From: a virus
Length of the DNA: 64,000 nucleotides
Reading direction: 5' to 3' (one strand)
IMG/VR virus record: IMGVR_UViG_3300033571_022960
Location: 1-64,000 of that record
The translations under genes were made by a program, and so were the position numbers. Below the pieces are notes generated by a model, which saw only the letters and a list, made by a program, of their open reading frames with translations, was not told the DNA's origin and ran no database searches. This document shows, piece after piece, positions 40,017 through 50,443 of the stretch; position 1 is the first letter of the stretch; each line of letters starts with the position of its first letter.

Positions 40017-41843
40017 GTGGAAAATTTAAGAATTAGAACAGATATTGGATTAAATAATGTTTATTTAAAATTTAAATTAGAACAAAATTTTGAAAATCTT
40101 GAAATTCTTTCTTTAAAAATTGAACAAGATAGATTATACCAAAGATTTTGTTCTGATTATGGTGTTGTTTGTGGTAGGGTAATAACAAATGATGGTTTTG
40201 GTGTTGCAAATGCAAAAATATCTGTATTTATACCAATTTCAGAAGATGATGAATTAAGGGATGAAATATTTGATATATATCCTTTTAAAACACCTTTTGA
40301 TAAAAATGAAATAACAAAAACGAGATATAATTTATTACCTGAAAATAAACAAAGACCTATTCATCAACCTGTTGGTACTTTTCCTGTAATAAATAAAATA
40401 ATAACAAATGAAAATTATTTGGAAGTACATGAAAAATATTATAAATTCACTACAAGAACAAATTCTGCTGGGGATTATATGTTATTTGGTGTACCAACTG
40501 GATTACAAACTATTCACATGGATATGGATGTATCTGATATTGAATCACTTTCATTAAACCCAGAAAATTTTATTGCAAATGGTTTTCCAGAAGAATTTTT
40601 TGAATCAATTAATGGTGTAACTCAATTTAAAGTATCAACAAATTTGGATGAACTACCACAAATTATAACACAAAATATTTCAGTAAATGTACAACCATTA
40701 TGGGGTGATATAGATAATTGTGAAATTGGCATAACAAGACAAGATTTTGATATTACAAATCAATTAATAATAAATCCAATTGCAGTTATTTTTGGTAGTG
40801 CAATAAGTTCAATTTTCCCAAAAAGTCAATATACTACTGAAAGTGGTAATCAATCATTTACAAATGGTTGTAATTCTAGTTGGGCAAACTACAATGGACT
40901 TTGTGAGGGTAAATATGGTTCTTATCATATTAATAAAGGTAATGTTAGTGTTTCATGTGATGTTTATAATAGTGATAGAAATTTTTATAAGACATTTACT
41001 TTTGATGATGGTAAGATATTAATTTCATTACCAATGAATACTGAAAGATATATTACTGATGAAATAGGTAATCCTGTTTTATCACAAAATCCAAATGTGG
41101 GTATTCCTACTAAATCAAATTATTATTTTAATTTTTATGTTAATAAACTTTTTGGTGAAGAATTTAATACTGCAAGGGTTAGTAATAATTCATTAGTTAG
41201 ATGTGCAAATTACATATCATATCAACCAATTACTTTAGAATATGATATTTTTAATAAACAAATACAATTTTATACATTAGGAACTTTCTTTAAAAGAAAT
41301 CCAAATGTTGTACCACAATTAGAAACAATTAATAGTCAAATATTTTTATATTATAATCTTAATAATGCAAATATGGGAGACCCCTGGGAAGTGTTAAGTT
41401 TTTATGATAATGTACCTTTACCTTCATTTAATCAATTACCTGTTAATACTGATAATGTAGATGTTAATAGGGGTTCAGGAATAGACTACAAACAATGTTT
41501 TTTTAATAATTCTTTAAATGGTGTATTATATTTCCATACTTTTGAATTAAAAGATAATGGTGATTATTCTGTAAAAGTTGCATTAAATAAAAGTTTATTT
41601 TTAAATGGAATTCCTAATACACCAAATTATGATTTTGAATTTATTTATAATCTTAATAATTTGGATATTGTATTAACTAACAGTACAAATGATTTAAAAA
41701 ATGGTTTAACTGAAAGTTCTAAAACCAATTTTGGTGTTTTACCATCTAATAATATTTTTTCGGGTAAATATTATTATTTTGGGAAAGAAAAAAATCAAAC
41801 AGTATTACAAAAATTAAAACAACAATTCGATGGACAGATATAA
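40017..41843 (+). CDS. large tail/baseplate-type protein with transthyretin-like domain
   Basis: 608 residues from a GTG start (GTGGAAAATTTAAGA); no in-frame ATG lies nearby. 'YGVVCGRVITNDGFGVANAKISVFIP' (about 45-70, condensed) is a carboxypeptidase-regulatory / transthyretin-like fold often found in phage structural proteins. The remainder is beta-rich with low charge. First of three overlapping large genes (40017, 41830, 44345) that form one late operon and probably encode one assembly. Which T4 baseplate component it replaces is not clear. Confidence 0.65.
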   Translation: MENLRIRTDIGLNNVYLKFKLEQNFENLEILSLKIEQDRLYQRFCSDYGVVCGRVITNDGFGVANAKISVFIPISEDDELRDEIFDIYPFKTPFDKNEITKTRYNLLPENKQRPIHQPVGTFPVINKIITNENYLEVHEKYYKFTTRTNSAGDYMLFGVPTGLQTIHMDMDVSDIESLSLNPENFIANGFPEEFFESINGVTQFKVSTNLDELPQIITQNISVNVQPLWGDIDNCEIGITRQDFDITNQLIINPIAVIFGSAISSIFPKSQYTTESGNQSFTNGCNSSWANYNGLCEGKYGSYHINKGNVSVSCDVYNSDRNFYKTFTFDDGKILISLPMNTERYITDEIGNPVLSQNPNVGIPTKSNYYFNFYVNKLFGEEFNTARVSNNSLVRCANYISYQPITLEYDIFNKQIQFYTLGTFFKRNPNVVPQLETINSQIFLYYNLNNANMGDPWEVLSFYDNVPLPSFNQLPVNTDNVDVNRGSGIDYKQCFFNNSLNGVLYFHTFELKDNGDYSVKVALNKSLFLNGIPNTPNYDFEFIYNLNNLDIVLTNSTNDLKNGLTESSKTNFGVLPSNNIFSGKYYYFGKEKNQTVLQKLKQQFDGQI

Positions 41844-44361
41844 AACTCTTTTACCAAGTGATAAAAATAAAAATGCAAATAATTCTGATTTATTTGTTTC
41901 TTTTAAATTAGATAATTCTAATGTTTTGAATGGATATGATAATATTATATCAATACTTGATGTAGAAGAACAATTCAATAAAGAAAGGCAAAAATCAGAT
42001 TTATATAGAATTTCTGGTAAGATAAATTTCTTACATGCAGATGCAGACGATTTAAAAAGTTTTTCATTAACTAAACAATATGATGAAAAATTAAAACTAG
42101 ATGTTAATTCAACTAATGTTTGGGGTATTACAAATTGGAAAAGTATTCAGTATAATATAAATGATGAGTATTCTTGTCCAGTACCTAATAATAATGTAAC
42201 AATGAAATATTGGGATGTTAATCCACTAGATGGATTTTTTCCTATTATAAATTCAACCCAAATTGGATTAGATAATGGAATACAAATTTTACCAACTAAT
42301 AATCAATCTGTTGATACTTTAAGATTTAAATGGTTAGGTGATACAGGTACTTATAATATAACATTTAATTTAATAATAGAATCAAGAGGTAGAGTTACTG
42401 GGAAAGGTAAAAAAACTGGTGGTACTTTATATATTGATTTAAGAGAATACAATAGTACTTTTATTGACCAATATGAAGTTGAAATCATTGAAAGAAATCC
42501 TCAAACTTTACCTATTCAATATACTGATACATACATAGTAAATGATGATATAACATTAGAAAAAAATAAAGAATATCAATTTTTAACACAATATTATGAA
42601 GATTCTACCTATGTAAATTGTTATGGTACTGATTTTAATTTAGCGCAACAATATGACCCACTAACTGAAACATTTAGTGGTCAATCTTATCCTTCATCTG
42701 CAATTAATTGGGATAGTGGTTTAAATTTATTTGTATTAGACCAATATCAAGGTAAAGAAAGTTTTATTTCTATTTCATCTAAAAATTCTATACAAAATCC
42801 CAATATAATTAATACTAATTGGTTTGGATTTAAACCAACAAAAAATGATTTTTCTTTTTTACCACAAGATAAAAATTGGTTATTACAACTAACAATACCA
42901 AATGGTATAATTGAAAATTATCCTTTACAGGGTAATTCCATACCTATTGATAGGGGTTTTAGATATATTTTAACTGGATTTACTTATAATAATAAAAATA
43001 CTATTGCATTAAAAACTGAATTAATAAATAATATTGATGTTGGTGATTATGTTTATTGTGAACATATAGAATTCCCAAATTTAGTTGGTAGGGAAGAAAT
43101 TAATGGTATTCATAGGGTTATTTATAAAGGTAATCCAATAAACGGAGAAGATTCTGATACAATATTAGTTTTAGATTTAAATAATAGTTTAGATTTAATT
43201 CCTTTTGCAAACAAGTATGGTATTATAAAGAAAATTACCTCACCTTCTTTAAATGACCAATTAAAAACAAATTATTTAACAACAATAGAAAGATTATATT
43301 TAAACCAAAATAATAAACAATGTATTGAATTTAATCAAGAACATAATTTAATTGATGGAGATTTTATATCATTAAAAGGTTATTTATTACCAAATATATC
43401 ACCAACTTTTACAGGAATACATAGGATTAAATATATTGATGATTTTAATGTTGAACTTTATTATAATTTTCAAAATAATCAAAATAACACACTTGTATCT
43501 ATATTTCCTGAATTGAAATGGAAAAGATTGGATGGTTGTCCATCACAATACTTTATGCGTTCTTTTGAAATTATTACATCTAATTATATAGACATTACTT
43601 TACCTAAAAGGGATTATGATTTATACCAAAGTGGTTATGAGGTTGATATTTTTAATAGGGAAAAATATCTTTTTAATTTTAAAGAAATAGATATTTCAGA
43701 ACATAAAGATTATTTGGGAAGAAATATTAGTGATATTTATTTGACATTTATTAAAAGACCTGGAGAAAGTCCAAAAAATTTTACATCAACTGATGTTTTC
43801 TTTTATGATTATTCTTTAAAGTCAGGTGGTAGTGGTTTAAAACTTAAATGGGTTGATAATAATAATGAATTAGTAACAAATTATAATTCAAATTCAGAAA
43901 ATATAAATACTAACAAAATAAAAAATAAAGGTGATAAATATTTTGGTGATATAGTGGAATATTTAGTTTCAAATTTAGAAGAGAATATTATTATAGAACC
44001 AATTTTTAGATTTAATACTAAAGAAAGGGACGATAATTTAGAAACAAATGGGTTTATTTATAAACCACATCATAGAATACCAATAAGGAAATTTTCTACA
44101 TCAATAGAACAATTTGATTTTTCTGATGTTGCAGAATTCCCAAATTATGCAGAATCTTATAAAGGTAAATTTTTATGGAGGGATTTATTAGATAAAGGTT
44201 TTATTGAAGATACTGTAAATGGTGTTGATTACCCTTTTTTAAATAATAATCATTATATATTTAATGTATTTAATTTAACATTAAAACCACAAAATCCTGA
44301 ATTAATTGATGGTTTCATCATAAACGAAGATATAGTAAATAATTTTGAAAATGAGTGTTAA
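41830..44361 (+). CDS. large tail/baseplate-type structural protein, 843 aa
   Basis: Beta-rich, Asn, Asp and Tyr-rich protein. It overlaps the previous gene by 14 nt and the next by 17 nt, so the three are translationally coupled. Segments such as 'NVTMKYWDVNPLDGFFPI' and 'KGKKTGGTLYIDLREYN' look like all-beta structural folds. No enzymatic signature and no recognised family. A large baseplate or tail-fibre network protein is the best guess from size, composition and context. Confidence 0.6.
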   Translation: MDRYKTLLPSDKNKNANNSDLFVSFKLDNSNVLNGYDNIISILDVEEQFNKERQKSDLYRISGKINFLHADADDLKSFSLTKQYDEKLKLDVNSTNVWGITNWKSIQYNINDEYSCPVPNNNVTMKYWDVNPLDGFFPIINSTQIGLDNGIQILPTNNQSVDTLRFKWLGDTGTYNITFNLIIESRGRVTGKGKKTGGTLYIDLREYNSTFIDQYEVEIIERNPQTLPIQYTDTYIVNDDITLEKNKEYQFLTQYYEDSTYVNCYGTDFNLAQQYDPLTETFSGQSYPSSAINWDSGLNLFVLDQYQGKESFISISSKNSIQNPNIINTNWFGFKPTKNDFSFLPQDKNWLLQLTIPNGIIENYPLQGNSIPIDRGFRYILTGFTYNNKNTIALKTELINNIDVGDYVYCEHIEFPNLVGREEINGIHRVIYKGNPINGEDSDTILVLDLNNSLDLIPFANKYGIIKKITSPSLNDQLKTNYLTTIERLYLNQNNKQCIEFNQEHNLIDGDFISLKGYLLPNISPTFTGIHRIKYIDDFNVELYYNFQNNQNNTLVSIFPELKWKRLDGCPSQYFMRSFEIITSNYIDITLPKRDYDLYQSGYEVDIFNREKYLFNFKEIDISEHKDYLGRNISDIYLTFIKRPGESPKNFTSTDVFFYDYSLKSGGSGLKLKWVDNNNELVTNYNSNSENINTNKIKNKGDKYFGDIVEYLVSNLEENIIIEPIFRFNTKERDDNLETNGFIYKPHHRIPIRKFSTSIEQFDFSDVAEFPNYAESYKGKFLWRDLLDKGFIEDTVNGVDYPFLNNNHYIFNVFNLTLKPQNPELIDGFIINEDIVNNFENEC

Positions 44362-45097
44362 TAAATTGCAAATTCTAAGAATCACAACAGGTGAAACAAG
44401 AAACATTGTTATACCTTTAAACTTAACTTTTAAACCAATTGATAAATGGGAATTAATTGAAAATTTAATTGATAAAGAAAAAGAAAAAAAAGTTAATAAA
44501 ATTGTTGATTGGGATTTATGGGATTATTATCCTATTGATAGTAATGATAAAAAAATTAATACAATAGAATATAAATTTTATTGGAATATAAATGGAAGTT
44601 TATCAAATAATTATTCAGATTTCTTAATTAAACAATTTGGAGGAACTTTGGGATTATCTTTAAATAAAATTAAAGAAAAGAATTACTATAAAAGAAGTTT
44701 TATTAGATTAAATTATTATGATTCACCTGATGTTAATAATCAAAAATTATTATTAACAGAAGATTTAAAATTAAGTGATACATTACCAAATACAACCAAT
44801 GAAACAAGATTTATATATCAAGTAAATGAGAATAAAGTGGGTTATTTTATTTCATGGTTAAAAAATGATAACATAACAAATGGTGAAATTTACATGAAAC
44901 CAATTTTCTTCAATGCAAAAAATGGCAGAAGTTTTGAATTAATTAAATATCAAGGAAACATTATTGATATTAACACTTTAAACCAAAATTACTCTGATAT
45001 TAATTATGTTAAAATAATTTTAAATAAACAAGATTTGGTTTATAATGTGGATGGTTTTAATTATGTAATGATTTTTCAATACAACAGATTAGATTAA
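44345..45097 (+). CDS. putative structural protein, 250 aa
   Basis: Starts MKMSVNKLQILRITTGETRNI; the ATG at 44351 (MSVNKLQ) is an alternative. Beta-rich, with 'NKIVDWDLWDYYPID' and 'FYWNINGSLSNNYSDFL'. Last gene of the three-gene late operon. Converges with a 9-nt overlap on the gene at 45089. No family recognised. Confidence 0.55.
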   Translation: MKMSVNKLQILRITTGETRNIVIPLNLTFKPIDKWELIENLIDKEKEKKVNKIVDWDLWDYYPIDSNDKKINTIEYKFYWNINGSLSNNYSDFLIKQFGGTLGLSLNKIKEKNYYKRSFIRLNYYDSPDVNNQKLLLTEDLKLSDTLPNTTNETRFIYQVNENKVGYFISWLKNDNITNGEIYMKPIFFNAKNGRSFELIKYQGNIIDINTLNQNYSDINYVKIILNKQDLVYNVDGFNYVMIFQYNRLD

Positions 45098-45595
45098 ATT
45101 AAAATCTTTAATTAAATCTTTACCTTTAGGACAATTTTTAATGGCAGAAATTAATTCTTTTAACTCCACATTAAAATTATCATCTACTATTGTGTTAAAA
45201 ATTTCCATAAATTCATTATAAGTACTTTCATTTCTATAATTAAAACCACAATAATCTATTGTTGGTTTTTTAAATTCATAATTATTTAATAAAAAAACTA
45301 TATAGGTATCATTTTTTTTATATACTATTTTAGTTTCACCATCATTTTCAAATAAGTTATCCCCAACACCCCAAAACCTAATTTTTATATTATTACATCT
45401 TTGAATATATAATGAATCCCATTTTAATGAAAAATCACTAATTGTTATATTTGAATTATCTGATAATATTTCACCATCTTTTTTAAGTGAAATGAATAAG
45501 TTTTTATAGTAAGAAAAAAAATATTCTTCTATTTCTTTTTCTACTTTAGAAATTTTATTTTCTAATACTTTTAGTTTTTTAATTAATTTTTCCAT
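45089..45595 (-). CDS. hypothetical protein with N-terminal coiled coil
   Basis: 168 residues. Residues 1-28 (MEKLIKKLKVLENKISKVEK...) form a coiled coil; the rest is mixed, with aromatic strands. A Cys at 'DYCGF' and one near the end at 'KNCPKG'. Function unknown. Single leftward gene between the tail operon and the polymerase gene; the 80 nt upstream are AT-rich with no late-type motif. Confidence 0.5.
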   Translation of the reverse strand: MEKLIKKLKVLENKISKVEKEIEEYFFSYYKNLFISLKKDGEILSDNSNITISDFSLKWDSLYIQRCNNIKIRFWGVGDNLFENDGETKIVYKKNDTYIVFLLNNYEFKKPTIDYCGFNYRNESTYNEFMEIFNTIVDDNFNVELKELISAIKNCPKGKDLIKDFNLI

Positions 45596-45679
45596 TGTGT
45601 TTAATTTTTACACAAAATTACAAAATAAGTTTTATTTTTTTCATGCAAACATTATATTTAGACAAAATTAAATTTGTTT

Positions 45680-48397
45680 ATGGTAAGTGCAGAAAAGATA
45701 AAAGAGTTTTTGGAAGGAAAAGATTCAGAAGAATTTATTGTTGGAATTGAAATATATTCATCATGGACAAAAGATGATTCAAATGACATCTATTTAATAA
45801 TTGACCATCCAGAAAAGGGAAAATACATAAAAAAAGAACAAATTACACCTTTTTGTTGGGTTAAAAATTTATCCAAAACAGGATTTTATAATAATGATAG
45901 AGAATTATTAGAAACTGCAATAAAAAAATATGGTATAGTTTCAAAAAAATTAAATATAGGAAATCAAAAAAGATTAGAAGAAGGTCATTCACATTTAGTT
46001 AAAACAACAGGAACATATAGGGATTTAATTAATTTCTTTAAAAAGGGTGGTATTAATCCTTTTAAGGATAGGGATAAAGTTTTGATGTTATCACCACAAG
46101 AACAATATTTGGTGCAAACTGGTAAACGTTTATTCAAAGGAATTGATGATTACACAAAAGTTCACAAATTAGTATTTGATATAGAAACAACTTCTTTATT
46201 ACCCAAAGATGGACACATATTTTTAATTGGTATTAAAGATAATAAAGGTTATCAAAGAATACTTTCTTCTTATGATGAAAATGGTTATAATGAAGAATTG
46301 GAAAAAGATATTATAATAAAATTTTTTGAATCCATAAATAACTTAAAACCAACAATAATAACAGGTTATAATTCGGAGAATTTTGACTTTCCATATATTT
46401 TTGGTAGGGCAGAAATATTAGGATTAAATATAACCCAAATAGTTAAAACAAGACACCCAGAAGTTAAATTAATTCGTAGAGAATCAACACTAAAATTGGG
46501 TGGTGAAATGGAAACATATACACAAAATTTAATTTGGGGTTATAATGTAATGGATACATATCATGCAGTTAGACAAGCACAGGCAATTAACTCTGATATA
46601 AAAGAAGCAAACCTAAAATACATTGCACGTGAAGCAAAAGTCATAAAACCAAATAGGGTTTATATTCCAGGTAATTTATTGGGAAAAATGTGGATAGAAA
46701 ACAAAAATTATTGGTATAATCCCGAAAATGGTAGATGGAAAGAAGAATTTGAAGAAGGATATGTTGAAAAAACTGGTCGTTGGTTAATAGAAGAATATCT
46801 TATTGCCGATTTGGAGGAAACCGAAAAAGTTGATAATATATATAGACAATCCACTTTCTTAATAGGTAAAACTATTCCTACAACTTTTATTAGAGTTGCA
46901 ACTATGGGAACTGCAGCAATGTGGAATGCAATTATGCAAGCATATTCTTATGAATCAGAATTGGCGATACCAAAAAAAGTGGAAACAAGACAAATAGTTG
47001 GTGGTTTAAGTAGATTATTCAGAACTGGTTATAATAAAAATGTAATTAAAATTGATTATAGTGGACTATATCCATCTATTGAAATAACACATGATGTATT
47101 TCCTGATTGTGATATTAATGGTGTTTTAAAAGGTTTGTTAAGTTATTTTTATAATGAAAGAAATATATACAAATCTTTAATGAAAAAGGCAAAGAAAGAA
47201 GGTGATGAAGAAATGGAACAATTCTATGATAGAAAACAATTACCAATTAAAATATTAAATAATACACTTTTCGGTTCATTATCTGCACCAAATGTATTTT
47301 ATTGGGGTGATATGGATATGGGTGAAATGATTACTTGTACTGGTCGTCAATATTTGAGATTAGTTATAAAATTTTTTGAAACAAGAGGTTATAAATCAAT
47401 AGTTTGCGACACAGATGGACTAGATGTGGCAGTTCCAGAAAATATTAATGAAAGAATTTATATTGGAAAAGGTTTACATCACATGGTTGAAAAAGGAAGG
47501 GAATATAAAGGTTATGATGCAGATATTGCAGAATTCAACGAAAGATTTATGTATGGTGTAATGGGATTAAGTTTGGATGGGGTTTATTCATCATCAGTTA
47601 ACTTTGCAAGAAAAAATTATGCAGATAAAAAAATTGATGGAAAAGTAAAACTGGTTGGAAATACAATTAAATCAAAAACAATTCCAAAGTATATTGAAAA
47701 ATTCTTGGATAAAGGAATAGATTTATTATTAGATGGAAAAGGTTCAGAATTTATTGAACATTATTATCAGTTAATTGAAAAATTATATAACCAACAAATA
47801 CCTTTAATAGAAATTGCAAATAAAAGTAAGGTAAAATGTTCTTTGGATGAATATTTAAATAGAGGTTCAGATAAAAATGGTAAAGATAAGGCATCACAAG
47901 CACACATGGAGTTGGTAATAAAGGAAGGTTTACAAGTTAATTTGGGTGATGTAATTTATTATGTTAATAATGGAACAAAAAAATCTCATGGTGATTTTAG
48001 TCTTAAAACTTTAAAAGATGGTACAAAAGAAAAAGTATTTAATTGTTATTTAATTCCACAGGAAGATATTGAAAAGAAAACTGACTTAAAAGGTGAATAT
48101 AATGTTGCAAAATATATTGATATGTTAAATAAACGTATTGAACCACTTATGGTTTGTTTTAATCCTGAAATCAGAAATAAAATATTGGTTAATAATCCAG
48201 AAGAAAGAAATTATTTTACTGATGAAGAAATGAAATTGGTATCAGGTATTCCTATGGAAGAAGGAGACCAAGATAATTTAGAAAAAGAATTAATTCCAGA
48301 AGAAAGAGAATTGGAATTTTGGAAAAATATGAATATTAATCCTGAATATATGATTAAAGATAGATTTGAGGAAAAGGTAGTTGAAAATATTTATTAA
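45680..48397 (+). CDS. 43: DNA polymerase, family B (T4 gp43-like)
   Basis: 905 residues from the ATG at 45680. Exo I 'FDIETTSLL' (from about 166), Exo II 'GYNSENFDFPYIFGR', motif A 'IDYSGLYPS' (Asp459), motif B 'KILNNTLFGSLSAP', motif C 'VCDTDGLDV' (Asp577, Asp579). Motif C has Gly after the second Asp where T4 and most family B enzymes have Ser. Proofreading and polymerising domains are complete and the length matches T4 gp43 (898). It replicates the phage genome with gp32 and gp41, encoded nearby. No intein or homing endonuclease insertion is seen. Confidence 0.95.
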   Translation: MVSAEKIKEFLEGKDSEEFIVGIEIYSSWTKDDSNDIYLIIDHPEKGKYIKKEQITPFCWVKNLSKTGFYNNDRELLETAIKKYGIVSKKLNIGNQKRLEEGHSHLVKTTGTYRDLINFFKKGGINPFKDRDKVLMLSPQEQYLVQTGKRLFKGIDDYTKVHKLVFDIETTSLLPKDGHIFLIGIKDNKGYQRILSSYDENGYNEELEKDIIIKFFESINNLKPTIITGYNSENFDFPYIFGRAEILGLNITQIVKTRHPEVKLIRRESTLKLGGEMETYTQNLIWGYNVMDTYHAVRQAQAINSDIKEANLKYIAREAKVIKPNRVYIPGNLLGKMWIENKNYWYNPENGRWKEEFEEGYVEKTGRWLIEEYLIADLEETEKVDNIYRQSTFLIGKTIPTTFIRVATMGTAAMWNAIMQAYSYESELAIPKKVETRQIVGGLSRLFRTGYNKNVIKIDYSGLYPSIEITHDVFPDCDINGVLKGLLSYFYNERNIYKSLMKKAKKEGDEEMEQFYDRKQLPIKILNNTLFGSLSAPNVFYWGDMDMGEMITCTGRQYLRLVIKFFETRGYKSIVCDTDGLDVAVPENINERIYIGKGLHHMVEKGREYKGYDADIAEFNERFMYGVMGLSLDGVYSSSVNFARKNYADKKIDGKVKLVGNTIKSKTIPKYIEKFLDKGIDLLLDGKGSEFIEHYYQLIEKLYNQQIPLIEIANKSKVKCSLDEYLNRGSDKNGKDKASQAHMELVIKEGLQVNLGDVIYYVNNGTKKSHGDFSLKTLKDGTKEKVFNCYLIPQEDIEKKTDLKGEYNVAKYIDMLNKRIEPLMVCFNPEIRNKILVNNPEERNYFTDEEMKLVSGIPMEEGDQDNLEKELIPEERELEFWKNMNINPEYMIKDRFEEKVVENIY

Positions 48398-48398
48398 T

Positions 48399-48920
48399 AT
48401 GAATTTTACAGAAATTTTAAAAGAATTAATTGAGGAAAACAGAATAAAATTATTATTGGAAGTTTTTAATAAAATTGGTGAATTGCCAGATAATTTAAAA
48501 CAAGAAGGAAATACATTTTATTTTACAAATGATGGTATTGATTATTATGTTGAATTTAAGGAATTTAATGAAAACTATAAATTAAGTAGAACAATTACTG
48601 ATGATAATAAAAAAATAATTGATAAAATTCCAAATGGAAAATATATTGTTGAGTTTGGAGTTGTAATTAATAATAAATTCATTTCTAATATTGATTTAAA
48701 AAATTCAAAATCAATAAGAGTATTAAATTATATAATTTCTATAATTAATTATTTTATAAAAGAGAATGATGTAAATCTAATTTCTTATTTTGCAGAATCA
48801 AAAAGATTAAATATATACTCAAACATTTTTGAAAAACTTTTTTCTAATAATTTTAATCAATTAGATAATGGTAATAATGGTATGAGTAACATAATCTATG
48901 TTAAAAGAAATTTTTTATGA
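48399..48920 (+). CDS. MNxxEIxKExI leader protein, 173 aa
   Basis: From the ATG at 48399, just after the polymerase stop: MNFTEILKELIEENRIKLLLEV. This start resembles that of the protein at 60273 (MNLSEIFKEIINESR) and has L-I-E in the position where T4 internal proteins are cut. The body is alpha/beta with a long hydrophobic helix 'SIRVLNYIISIINYF'. Function unknown; a head-internal role would be inference from the leader alone, and no late-type motif is present. Confidence 0.5.
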   Translation: MNFTEILKELIEENRIKLLLEVFNKIGELPDNLKQEGNTFYFTNDGIDYYVEFKEFNENYKLSRTITDDNKKIIDKIPNGKYIVEFGVVINNKFISNIDLKNSKSIRVLNYIISIINYFIKENDVNLISYFAESKRLNIYSNIFEKLFSNNFNQLDNGNNGMSNIIYVKRNFL

Positions 48921-49318
48921 AAAGAAAAATTAAAGAAAGATTAAGGAAAAAAAAATTAATATGGGAAAATTTATGTTTATCTTATGACTATAATAAAAAA
49001 TGGATTTACTTATGGGGTGATGATAGTGGTATTGATTTAACAATTAAAGGTTATTATAAAGATGATATTCTTTGTTTAGTTAATAAACATATTTCATTTT
49101 TTCTTTATCCATTAAATTGTAAAATTCCTTTTACTTTTTTTAAAAAATTCATTCTTGAACCAACAATGGAAGGATTGGAAAGAATAAATTTTAAGGGAAA
49201 TGTTGGTTTTGAAAAAATGGAATTTGAACAACTTAATAACTATATTAGAATAATGTTAAAAAGAAATAACATCCAATTCCAGGAGAATGAAAAATATATT
49301 TATGCAGAAATAAAATAA
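48917..49318 (+). CDS. hypothetical basic protein, 133 aa
   Basis: Starts with a very basic helix (MKRKIKERLRKKKLIWENL), then beta segments 'YLWGDDSGIDLTIKGYY' and a helical end. Overlaps the preceding gene by 4 nt (ATGA). The basic N-terminus could bind nucleic acid, but nothing specific is seen. Confidence 0.5.
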   Translation: MKRKIKERLRKKKLIWENLCLSYDYNKKWIYLWGDDSGIDLTIKGYYKDDILCLVNKHISFFLYPLNCKIPFTFFKKFILEPTMEGLERINFKGNVGFEKMEFEQLNNYIRIMLKRNNIQFQENEKYIYAEIK

Positions 49319-49413
49319 TTCACAAAAATACTTTACAAAATAAAAACTTTTATTAAGTTTCATTTACATTAAAAAAACAAGTTTAAAAAACATTAAAAAT
49401 TAAAAACAAAATT

Positions 49414-50247
49414 ATGAGTAACAAAGTATTAGATGCGATTTTAAATCAGTACGAGAACGCAAAAACACCAGAAAAGAAAAACACAGTAGATTTAACAAAG
49501 TATTTTTCAGCAACATTACGTGAAGGACAAAAAACAGGTCAAAAAAGATTCAGAATTATTCCAACCAAAGATGGTTCACCTTTTCAAGAAGTTTATTTCC
49601 ATGAGATTCAAGTTAAAGGAAAATGGAGAAAATTTTATTGTTTAAATCACAATGATGGTGAAGATTGCCCTCTTTGTGAAGTTGAACAAAAATTAAGAGG
49701 TGGTGATGAATTAGATAAGAAAATTTCTAAAACATATAAACCAAGAAAATTTTATGTAGTTAAAGGTATTGACCGTGATAACGAAGGTGAAGGGGTTAAA
49801 TTCTGGAGATTTAAACATAACTATAAAGGTGAAGGTATTTTTGATAAAATTTTCCCTTTATTTACAAACTACGGAGATATTACAGATATTAAAGAAGGTA
49901 GAGATTTGATTATATCTTTAGGTCGTGATGATAAAGGTTATACTAAAGTTAATACCATTATGGTTACAGATAAATCACCTATATCTAACGCAGAAAATGC
50001 AAAGGCATGGTTAACTGACCCAATTAAATGGCAAGATGTATATTCTAAAAAACCTTATGAATATCTTGAAATAATTGCAAAAGATGAAGAACCTGTATGG
50101 AATGAAGAATTGCAGAAGTTCGTTGCAAAAGAAGAAAATTGGAAACCTGAAAATTCTAATAAACCCACAAAACAAGATTTTTCTTCTTCTGAATTAGAAT
50201 TGGGTGGTTTAGATGACTTGGATTCATTAAATGACCTCCCTTTTTAA
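49414..50247 (+). CDS. 32: single-stranded DNA-binding protein, T4 gp32-like
   Basis: 277 residues. The N-terminal basic/helical region (VLDAILNQYENAK), OB-fold core with 'FRIIPTKDGSPFQEVYFHE', a zinc-binding subdomain with 'YCLNH' and 'CPLC' as likely ligands (Cys and His in gp32 layout), and an acidic C-terminal tail ending DLDSLNDLPF for protein contacts. It coats ssDNA in replication and recombination with gp43, UvsX and gp41. Preceded by an A-rich leader without Shine-Dalgarno and followed by a long structured RNA element that may control it or uvsX. Confidence 0.93.
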   Translation: MSNKVLDAILNQYENAKTPEKKNTVDLTKYFSATLREGQKTGQKRFRIIPTKDGSPFQEVYFHEIQVKGKWRKFYCLNHNDGEDCPLCEVEQKLRGGDELDKKISKTYKPRKFYVVKGIDRDNEGEGVKFWRFKHNYKGEGIFDKIFPLFTNYGDITDIKEGRDLIISLGRDDKGYTKVNTIMVTDKSPISNAENAKAWLTDPIKWQDVYSKKPYEYLEIIAKDEEPVWNEELQKFVAKEENWKPENSNKPTKQDFSSSELELGGLDDLDSLNDLPF

Positions 50248-50269
50248 TTTTAAATAAAATATAGTGGGC

Positions 50270-50422
50270 AAAAAGTAAAGGTGATAATATAAGAGAAAGA
50301 GTCTTTTTGACCTTTGAGTTCTTTTTTGATAATACATTTGATTTTGTTGGAGTTGTTGTAGTGATACATAATTCCAGAATGTAGTGAACGAAATTTTTAT
50401 TATATTATCACTTTTACCTTTT
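50270..50422 (+). ncRNA. long-stem structured RNA element between gp32 and uvsX
   Basis: The 23-nt arms at 50270-50292 and 50400-50422 pair with one mismatch and one G-U pair. Between them, AAAG-A-GTC pairs with GACCTTT to give a small hairpin (about 50296-50316). TGGA/TCCA enclosing TGTA-GTGA-TACA gives another (about 50348-50375). The 3' arm ends in a T-run, so it may also terminate gp32 transcripts. No ORF of note lies within. Plus-strand orientation is favoured because the mismatch set includes a G-U pair. It matches no RNA family I can name. Confidence 0.6.
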
Positions 50423-50443
50423 TTTAAAAAATAAATAAAAAAT

